From Desulfosarcina cetonica JCM 12296 (GTDB taxonomy: Bacteria > Desulfobacterota > Desulfobacteria > Desulfobacterales > Desulfosarcinaceae): a stretch of 52,701 bases of DNA. Within the stretch, counting starts at the first letter, position 1. Every line of letters starts with the position of its first letter. Made by a program: the position numbers and the translations under genes. The DNA is taken from contig NZ_BBCC01000024.1 in assembly GCF_001311845.1 (NCBI RefSeq), positions 1-52,701 on the forward strand. The letters are read 5' to 3'. Positions 46,530-52,701 of the stretch are shown one piece after another. The notes under the pieces were generated by a model. It searched no databases and was not told the DNA's origin. It saw only the letters and a list, made by a program, of their open reading frames with translations.

Positions 46530-47756
46530 TTAGGTGTTGAGGGCCTGGCCGATGCGGGACATCGCGGTGGACACGTTTTCATGGCTGTTGAAGGCACTGA
46601 TACGGATGAAGCCCTCACCACAGGTGCCGAAGCCCGCACCTGGTGTGCACACAACGCCGGCCTTGGCCAACAGCATGTCAAAGAACGACCATGAATCCGA
46701 TCCGGTGGCGATCCAGATGTAAGGCGAGTTCTCACCCCCGATGCAAGCATAGCCCAGGGCCTGCATCTCTTTGCGGACCAGTGCGGCGTTCTCCATGTAG
46801 CCGTCGATCAACCCGGTCATTTGGGCTTTGCCGGCATCGCTGTAGATGGCGGCCGCGGCGCATTGAACCGGGTAGGCGACACCATTGAATTTTGTGCTCT
46901 GACGCCGGTTCCACAGGCTGTGAACCGAATGCGCCTCACCCGCGGCGGTATAGGCCATCAGCGATTTGGGGACCACCGTATAGGCGCAACGGGTGCCGGT
47001 GAAACCGGCCGTCTTGGAGAAACTGCGGAATTCAATGGCCACTTCACGGGCGCCCTCGATTTCGTAGATGGAGTGGGGCAGGCGATCGTCGCGGATAAAC
47101 GCTTCATAGGCGGCATCAAAGAGGATGATGGCCTTGTTGGCCGCTGCATAATCCACCCATGCCTTGAGCTGCTCCTTGGTAATCGTGGCCCCGGTGGGGT
47201 TGTTGGGAAAACAGAGGTAGATCAGATCCACCGGTTCTTCCGGCAAGGCCGGGATGAACCCATTTTCCATGCTGCCGTCCAGATAGACGACGCCCTCGTA
47301 GCGGCCGTTCCGATAGGTGCCCGTGCGTCCCGCCATGACGTTGGTATCCAGGTAGACGGGGTAGACCGGGTCTGGAATGGCGATACGGGTGTCGGTGGCG
47401 AAGATTTCTTGAATGTTGCCGGTATCGCATTTGGCACCATCACTCACAAAAATTTCATCGGCATGGATGTCGGCGCCGCGTGCCTGGAAATCGTTTGCCG
47501 CAATGGCCTCGCGCAGAAAGGCATACCCCTGCTCGGGGCCGTAGCCGCGAAAGGTGCTGTCCTGTGCCATTTCGTCGACGGCCTGGTGAAAGGCGGCAAT
47601 GCAGGCCGCCGGCAGGGCGTGGGTCACGTCACCAATACCCAGACGGATGACCGGCACCTCGGGATGCTGTTGCTGATGGGCCGCCACACGCTTGGCGATC
47701 TCTGAAAAAAGATAAGATGCATTGAGTTTCAGGTAATGCGCATTGATATGAATCAT
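46530..47756 (-). CDS. dapL: LL-diaminopimelate aminotransferase
   Basis: Converts tetrahydrodipicolinate directly to LL-diaminopimelate with glutamate as amino donor, the short DapL route used by many anaerobes. 408 residues, the normal length. Class I aminotransferase fold: [14 protein letters not shown] near residue 35, [58 protein letters not shown] and the PLP Lys in [16 protein letters not shown] (about 240). Immediately followed by lysA, so the operon supplies late lysine or peptidoglycan-precursor steps; the epimerase step (DapF) is not in this operon. Confidence 0.95.
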   Translation of the reverse strand: MIHINAHYLKLNASYLFSEIAKRVAAHQQQHPEVPVIRLGIGDVTHALPAACIAAFHQAVDEMAQDSTFRGYGPEQGYAFLREAIAANDFQARGADIHADEIFVSDGAKCDTGNIQEIFATDTRIAIPDPVYPVYLDTNVMAGRTGTYRNGRYEGVVYLDGSMENGFIPALPEEPVDLIYLCFPNNPTGATITKEQLKAWVDYAAANKAIILFDAAYEAFIRDDRLPHSIYEIEGAREVAIEFRSFSKTAGFTGTRCAYTVVPKSLMAYTAAGEAHSVHSLWNRRQSTKFNGVAYPVQCAAAAIYSDAGKAQMTGLIDGYMENAALVRKEMQALGYACIGGENSPYIWIATGSDSWSFFDMLLAKAGVVCTPGAGFGTCGEGFIRISAFNSHENVSTAMSRIGQALNT

Positions 47757-47795
47757 GGAATGCCTCGTTTCAATTTTCGTGCATTGGGGGTAAGC

Positions 47796-47840
47796 TGCTT
47801 TTTACGAATCCATCGGAAATGCGACTTTTTACGCGTCCAT
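47796..47840. repeat. Dispersed repeat copy at the lrp/dapL junction
   Basis: The sequence from gctttttacgaatccatcgg through acgcgtccatc matches 3157-3200 in reverse orientation with only a few differences. It contains two related halves (TTTTTACGAATCCATC and TTTTTACGCGTCCATC). It overlaps the last codons and TAA stop of the Lrp-type regulator at 47829, so the repeat supplies that gene's end. Confidence 0.7.
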
Positions 47841-48302
47841 CAAGTCATGGTCGTCGATGGGGATTCGGGCCGTCTCCTTAATTGTATTCATGACAATCGT
47901 GGTGTGGGTGGCGACCACGCCGTTCAGGGGGGCGATCTTGTCCCGGACCAGGCGTCCCAAGGCCCGGGTGTCGGTTTCGCGTACCTTGAGCAAATAACCG
48001 TCCTGGCCGGCCACATAGTGGATTTCCTGAACCTGGGGCAGGGCGGTCAACGTCTGAACCAAGCCCTGGGGGTCGATGGCGCCGCCGGTTCGGACCTGGA
48101 TAAAGGCCACCTGGCTTTTACCGAAACGTTCCGGATTCAAGCGGACCTCGTAACCGTCGATGTAGCCCATTTTTTCAAGTTTTCGGATCCGTTCCAATAC
48201 GGCCGAGGGGGCCATGCCCACCTGCCGGGCCACCTCCACATTGGGAATGCGGGCTTTTTCCTGTAAAATTTTAAGAATATTTAGGCTGATGTCGTCTATC
48301 AT
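47829..48302 (-). CDS. Lrp/AsnC-family transcriptional regulator
   Basis: 157 residues. An AsnC-type helix-turn-helix at about 1-60 (ISLNILKILQEKARIPNVEV, VGMAPSAVLERIRKLEKMGY) followed by the RAM effector-binding domain (about 65-150; VAFIQVRTGG, YVAGQDGYLLKVRETDTRAL, VATHTTIVMNTIKETARI). Such regulators bind amino acids and usually control amino-acid genes and themselves. It is upstream of dapL (72 bp gap) on the same strand, so it probably regulates dapL-lysA in response to lysine or another amino acid. A/T-rich palindromes lie just upstream of its start. Confidence 0.92.
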   Translation of the reverse strand: MIDDISLNILKILQEKARIPNVEVARQVGMAPSAVLERIRKLEKMGYIDGYEVRLNPERFGKSQVAFIQVRTGGAIDPQGLVQTLTALPQVQEIHYVAGQDGYLLKVRETDTRALGRLVRDKIAPLNGVVATHTTIVMNTIKETARIPIDDHDLMDA

Positions 48303-48327
48303 TCTGATAATTCCTTTTGATCGAACA

Positions 48328-48388
48328 AATATTCTTTAAATTATAGATTGTCAAGAATATTATTCGAATATTCTTCCTTGCGGAAGAA
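48328..48388. promoter_or_regulatory. Palindromic operator-like region upstream of the Lrp gene
   Basis: AATATTCTT occurs at 48328-48336 and again at 48367-48375, and its complement AAGAATATT at 48353-48361, giving a perfect 9 bp inverted repeat with 5 bp spacing plus a third half-site 16 bp away. A second hairpin, TTCTTCC / GGAAGAA, lies at 48371-48388. The region is 26-86 bp upstream of the Lrp-type start codon, a normal place for an autoregulatory operator. The assignment is by position and symmetry only. Confidence 0.55.
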
Positions 48389-48556
48389 TGTCACCGCAGT
48401 CTCCCCATGGAGAAAGGGATTGCAGTTCCCGAACAATTTTCCTATGGGGGCAAGAGGGCAAGCGCGGAATCTTCCGCGGGCGCGGGTTTTTTCCATATGA
48501 CGGTCGTCTCCGATGCAAACCACCTGTAGGCTTGCGGGGCGGACAGGAGCAAAAGG

Positions 48557-48934
48557 ATGTTGAAAATTGCCGTTATCGGTGCCGGCGGATGCGTGGGTGC
48601 CATATTGCGATATCTGGTTGCCGGCGCGGTTCACCGGCTGGCGCAAACACCGTCCTTTCCGGTCGGCACCATGACCGTGAACGTGGTTGGATGCTTTTTG
48701 ATCGGTATCGGTGGTGGACTGATGGAGAGCCGTCAATTCTTCTCCCCGGAATGGCGCGCCTTTCTTTTTGTTGGGATCATGGGCAGCTTTACCACCTTTT
48801 CCACTTTTGGCCTGGAGACGTTCAACCTGGCCAAAGAAGGCCAGTGGCTATCTTCCTGTGGAAATATCGGCATCAGCCTCTTGCTGGGGCTTGCCGCGGT
48901 TTTTGCCGGGCACCTGCTATCCCGATTGATCTGA
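48557..48934 (+). CDS. crcB: Fluoride ion exporter CrcB/Fluc
   Basis: Small inner membrane fluoride channel, 125 residues with four helices, which works as an antiparallel dimer. Conserved features: GAGGCVGAILRYLVAG at the start, FPVGTMTVNVVGCFLIG with its Asn, and GIMGSFTTFSTFGLET with the Thr/Phe/Ser cluster of the pore. It starts at ATG 48557 after AGGAGCAAAAGG. It is divergent from the Lrp gene and is followed 65 bp later by a DUF190 gene, a common partner. No fluoride riboswitch core was recognised upstream. Confidence 0.93.
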   Translation: MLKIAVIGAGGCVGAILRYLVAGAVHRLAQTPSFPVGTMTVNVVGCFLIGIGGGLMESRQFFSPEWRAFLFVGIMGSFTTFSTFGLETFNLAKEGQWLSSCGNIGISLLLGLAAVFAGHLLSRLI

Positions 48935-48999
48935 GCGGCTGTTTGAAAAGCCCGTCTAAGGCCCGCTACCGGCGTTGGGAAATCAAAAGGAGAAAAAGA

Positions 49000-49368
49000 A
49001 TGAACGCAATCCAGGAAGAGGGGCAACTCCTGCGCATCATCATCGGTGAATCCAACAAGCACGAGCGCATGCCGCTTTACGAATGGATCGTGCGCCAGGC
49101 CCGCTCCCGGGGATTGGCCGGGGCCACGGTTTTGCGGGGCATCCAGGGATTTGGGGCCAACAGCCTGATTCATACCACCAAGATTCTGCGGCTTTCCGAA
49201 GACCTGCCGGTGGTCGTGGAGATCATCGATTCAGCAGAGAAAATCGAAGCCTTCCTTCAGGCGATCGATTACGCGATCACCGAGGGAATCGTAACCGTGG
49301 AGAAGGCGTGGGTGCGCATGTATCGCGCCAGCGGTAAAAAAACCACTGCCGGTGGTGATGCTTCATAA
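49000..49368 (+). CDS. DUF190 (PII-like) protein
   Basis: 122 residues with the DUF190 fold, distantly like PII/CutA signal proteins: GQLLRIIIGESNKHERMPLY, ARSRGLAGATVLRGIQGFG and SEDLPVVVEIIDSAEKIEAF are typical. ATG 49000 has AAAAGGAG 8 bp upstream. These proteins are often encoded next to crcB and may modulate the fluoride channel or bind nucleotides, but function is not established. It lies downstream of crcB on the same strand with a short gap that contains a fragment resembling the dispersed repeat (gaaaagcccg). Confidence 0.88.
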   Translation: MNAIQEEGQLLRIIIGESNKHERMPLYEWIVRQARSRGLAGATVLRGIQGFGANSLIHTTKILRLSEDLPVVVEIIDSAEKIEAFLQAIDYAITEGIVTVEKAWVRMYRASGKKTTAGGDAS

Positions 49369-49475
49369 AAGAAACCGGCAATGCCGGTGAGCAGCACTTG
49401 CCCGATCCGCCAGAGCAGACCCGGTCGCCGGACGAAGGGGTTAACGGGGGTGCTGTCCGGTGGGTGGCCCATCTA

Positions 49476-50245
49476 CTAAAACCGCAGGGAAAGGCAGGTC
49501 AGCCCACCGTCCATTTTTCTGAATTCACACGTATCCAGCATGATGATCGGTTTTCCCAGGGCCTGTAGCTTTTTACGGGTATCGGGAAAACCGATGGGCA
49601 TGATCAAATGGCCGTTGATCAGAAGGGTGTTACCGGCATAGGCTTCTTCGGGAACGACGAGAATTTTATGATAGCCGGCCAAGGCCGGATGGTCGGCAAA
49701 GGTCTCGGTCGTGAGCAGTGTATCGTCAGCGACGGCGTTGACGCTGGATTTGAAGTGCAGGCCGGCTGCCACCGGAAGGGTTGCCCACGTGTAGCCGAAG
49801 TCGGCAAGCACATTTCCCAGTTGAAGCGCCCCTCAGCATTGGTGCGGTCGGAAAGGCCGATCAGCACATGTTTTCCCATCATCAGCACATCCCCGCCATC
49901 GACGGTTCCGGGTGACTTGATCCGAACGGTTTCGCGGAACGACGCCAATGCCGTTTCGATGGTCTCCACCTCAGCCTTGCGCGCCGCGGCACCCGGATTT
50001 GTCACTACCGCCACCTCGGGCGTCACCACGGCCGTGTCTTCCACAAAATGGGCATCCGGATGGCCTTCAAGCGCATCAAGAACGGTTACGGTCAGCCCGC
50101 AGCCGGTCAATGCGTCGACGTAGGCATCGAATTGCGCAAGGGCCGCCGGGTAGTCGGGTACCCCCAGGTTCGCCGTGGTAAGGCCCGCCGCCAGGTCACG
50201 GCCGGGGCGCCGGGTCAATGCATGGGTAAAAAACATACGATTCAT
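49476..50245 (-). CDS. Dimethylargininase / amidinotransferase-family hydrolase; frameshift near 49823
   Basis: About 256 residues when joined, typical of N(omega)-dimethylarginine dimethylaminohydrolases. Key parts: MFFTHALTRRPGRDL, FVEDTAVVTPEVAVV (substrate Asp), GTVDGGDVLMMGKHVLIGLS, then after the break LADFGYTWATLPV, GLHFKSSVNAVADD with the catalytic His, and DGGLTCLSLRF with the catalytic Cys near the C-terminus. The break is in RTNAEGRF; one missing base at 49823 restores FQLGNVLADFGY. It should hydrolyse methylated arginine or a similar guanidino compound to citrulline and an amine. A role linked to the PRMT-like enzyme at 33 kb is possible but distant. Confidence 0.87.
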
Positions 50246-50603
50246 CCTAATGGATTTTGCAGGGTTGCCGATATAACGGCTGGTTCAGAAGAAAACTGTC
50301 ACGGATGCGTTGGCCGTTTTTAACAGAACGAGCGATCTTACGAAAATGGCATGGCCGTTGTCGAATCTAAAATGACCCCAACAGCCCGTCTTCATAGCAA
50401 CAATGATCACTAAAAGAAATAGCTTTCATCCAGCGTGTCAGACATTCCGCTTGGATGAAATTCTCTCGTCCGGGCATCATCATCTGCTTGTCGAAAAAAT
50501 GAAGCGCCTGGATCGGGGGGAACGCGACGCCATGGGCATGTAAGTTATTTACCGATAGGAAAATAGGCTACTATCCTGTTAATTTTTCGAGGAGACAGAT
50601 TCC
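50246..50603. other. Divergent intergenic region before the chemotaxis receptor
   Basis: 358 bp. No gene, repeat copy or RNA motif recognised. GAGGAGA at 50588-50594 is the ribosome binding site for the receptor at 50604. An A/T-rich stretch around 50545-50580 is the likely promoter area, without clear -35/-10 boxes. Confidence 0.35.
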
Positions 50604-52701
50604 ATGTTTCAAAAGTTTCGAAACCTTAAGCTGAGAACCAAACTGTTGGTATCCATTTGTTCGGTTGCCTGGCTGGCATTTGCCATTACGATTGCTTACA
50701 TCGGTTATCACACGAACACCATTGCCAAGGAAGATGCCTTCGATAAGGCGCGCGAATCGGCGCACCGCTTCGCCAACATGGTGCAGGCCGATCTTGGGGG
50801 CGCCATGGACACCGCCAAAACCATCGCCCGTTCCTTCGAGGGGATGAAACAACAGGGTACGCCGCCTCGGGACATGATGGATGGTATTCTGAGGCAAGTT
50901 CTTTTGGACAACCCCGGATTCCTTGCCGTGTGGACCCGCTGGGAACCCGATGCCCTGGATGGTAAAGACGCCGACTTTGCCAACGCCTTTGGCCATGACG
51001 AAAGTGGTCAATACATGCCCTACTGGAACCGTCTGGGCGGTGAGGTCGATGTCGAACCGCTGAGTGAAAAGATGGCCACCGGGGATCAGGAGCAATACCT
51101 TGAAACCTTGAAATCAGGGCAGGAGACCGTTTCAGAGCCGATTTTCTTCAAGAAGGGCAATACACGCGAGTTAAAAGCCGTTTTGTCGGTTCCGGTCCGT
51201 TTCATGGGCAAGGTGGTCGCGGTGGTGGGGATCGACATTCCTGTTTCCACCCTGGCACCCATTGTTCGACGCGTGAAACTTTTTGAAACCGGATATGGTT
51301 TTCTGGTTTCCAACAGCGGCATCCTGGTCGCACACGGCACCAACGACAGCATTCTCGGTAAATCCACACAGGAATACGGTTTCAGCCAGAGCACGCTCAA
51401 CAACATCAGACAAGGGCGTGAGGACAACACCTTCATGATATCCAAGGTCACAGGGCTCAGAACCGACTACATTTTTATCCCCATTCAAATCGGTAATGCG
51501 AAAAATCCCTGGAGTTTTGGCGTCAACGTTCCCCTGGAAAACGTGCTCAAACGGCCGCGCCAATTGCTTTATGCCACCCTGATCGTCGGCAACATTGCGC
51601 TCTTGGGCTTGCTGGCGATTGTTTACCTGATTTCCGGTGGAATTTCCCGCCCGGTTGTCGAAATCGCCGGTGTTGTTAATAAAGTCGCCACCGATCGCGA
51701 CCTGACGCTTCAGGTACCGGTCCAAAGCCGTGATGAGGTCGCTTGATGGCCAACGAATTCAACAAATTGATTGTTTCGCTACGCGACTCTCTGAAAGTCG
51801 CCGATCACTCGGCCGTGGGGGTTAAGAACTACTCCGCGGAGGTGTCCAAGCGGGCAACGGCCAACAAGGATCGTGCCGCAGAGGAAGAACGCCAAATGGC
51901 CGCCATTCAGGATACCATCACCCAAATGGGTGGAACCGCCGGTGAAGTGGCCCAGTTCTCCCAATCCCAGCGAGACGCCGCCAACCTATCCTACCGCCGC
52001 ATTGAAAACCTGATCGAGAATATGCGGCAGATGGGCCAGGCTTCTTCCGAGCAGATCGAAGAGGCCGATGTCGCCAACGAACGTGTGACCGCCATGGGTG
52101 AAACCGGTGCCATGGTTGTGGCCACGGCGGGGCGCCAGGGTGAGCAGGTGGGCAAGGTTACCGACGCCGTCGGGCAGATTGACACCATCGTGTCGGAAAT
52201 GACCCTTGCCGCAAACCGGGCCACCCAGCATGGCCAGGATGTATTAACCGCCGCCCATGAAGGTGCCCAATCGGTAAAAGAGACCGTTTTGGGTATGCAG
52301 GCCATTGCGGAGTCTTCGGAGAAAATCGCCGACATCATCTCCGTTATCACCGACATCGCCGAACAGACCAACCTTCTGGCGCTCAACGCCGCCATCGAAG
52401 CTGCCCGTGCCGGTGTTCATGGCAAGGGGTTTGCCGTGGTTGCCGATGAAGTCGGTAAGCTGGCCCAGCGCTCATCCGAAGCGGCCAAGGAGATCGGCCA
52501 GCTGATCAAGGAATCGACCCTTCGCGTTCAGGACGGAACCCGGCTGACCGAACGGTCCGAGCAGGCACTCGAGAAGATCGCCAAAGGCGGCGAAATCAAC
52601 CACGAGGCCATTGATCATATTTCCGAAATGACCCGAACATTGAACCAGCAAACCCGGGAAGTGACGGGCCTCATGGAAGGGCTGAACGCGCTGGCCGGGG
52701 A
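50604..52701 (+). CDS. Methyl-accepting chemotaxis protein, incomplete at window end; frameshift near 51741
   Basis: Transmembrane chemoreceptor, at least 699 residues, running past the end of the window. Helix 1 at about 12-33, a dCache-type periplasmic domain about 38-300 ([46 protein letters not shown]), helix 2 at about 326-347, HAMP, then a cytoplasmic coiled coil with the signalling tip [20 protein letters not shown] and [16 protein letters not shown]. The frame stops at 51744-51746 after SRDEVA; one missing G at 51741 restores [14 protein letters not shown], the normal HAMP continuation. The dCache segment is of the PhoR/Mcp type that binds amino acids or organic acids in other bacteria; the ligand here is unknown. 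Confidence 0.9.

Noticed and set aside
48389..48556. Fluoride riboswitch upstream of crcB
   Set aside because: The region has a GC-rich palindrome (CGCGGAATCTTCCGCG) and a T6 tract that could be attenuator-like, but I cannot find the conserved fluoride aptamer core, so no riboswitch is claimed.
1618..51741. Programmed ribosomal frameshifting as the cause of the broken frames
   Set aside because: No consistent slippery heptamer is shared between sites, the affected genes are functionally unrelated, and simple base loss explains nearly all of them.

Overview
The window looks like chromosomal DNA from a Gram-negative, anaerobic, probably sulfate-reducing bacterium of the Desulfobacterota (Desulfosarcina/Desulfobacteraceae-like). 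This is inferred from gene content: an Ech-type energy-converting [NiFe] hydrogenase, DapL-route lysine synthesis, very many multi-PAS hybrid histidine kinases and REC-GGDEF proteins, an AF1514-family protein, and a dispersed repeat containing GACGGATTCGTAAAAAGC. No tRNA, rRNA, CRISPR array, prophage or complete insertion sequence was seen.

Layout. 1-3.1 kb: end of a glycogen synthase, a short-form glycogen phosphorylase and a UspA protein. 3.35-8.46 kb: six-gene ech hydrogenase operon (echABCDEF) with ATGA stop/start overlaps. 8.8-16.1 kb: two very large convergent hybrid histidine kinases with a dispersed repeat between their ends. 16.5-23.0 kb: housekeeping genes (small membrane protein, RNase H, a METTL21-like methyltransferase with an AF1514 protein, rhomboid protease, aldo/keto reductase, nuclease-helicase fusion). 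23.3-34.9 kb: an unusual cluster. The plus strand carries a periplasmic ABC-type binding protein, a Cache histidine kinase, a small MshEN-like protein, a DapF-like epimerase, a double-sensor/MFS-transporter fusion and a large protein of unknown family. Convergent to it lie a second, paralogous binding protein and a PRMT-like methyltransferase. 35.3-42.5 kb: three multi-receiver proteins (two are tandem REC-REC-REC-GGDEF paralogues, one has a degenerate GGDEF) and an HDOD-GGDEF protein. 42.5-50.2 kb: MoaD-like protein, sugar-nucleotide epimerase, a charged hypothetical protein, the lrp-dapL-lysA operon with its terminator, fluoride exporter CrcB with a DUF190 protein, and a dimethylargininase-like amidinohydrolase. 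The window ends inside a methyl-accepting chemotaxis protein.

The cluster at 23.3-42.5 kb is the best candidate for an undescribed system. Two periplasmic binding proteins without a permease or ATPase, a sensor kinase, an exporter fused to its own sensor, an amino-acid-type epimerase and c-di-GMP output proteins could together make or export a small, perhaps amino-acid-derived, molecule and sense it. This is inference from co-location only.

A major caveat: fifteen otherwise intact genes are each broken by one frameshift, and the lost frame resumes at once. Nearly all are explained by one missing base, usually in a short homopolymer. This looks like unpolished sequence rather than gene decay. 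Those genes are given as single spans with the break position, and their lengths are what the corrected frame would encode.
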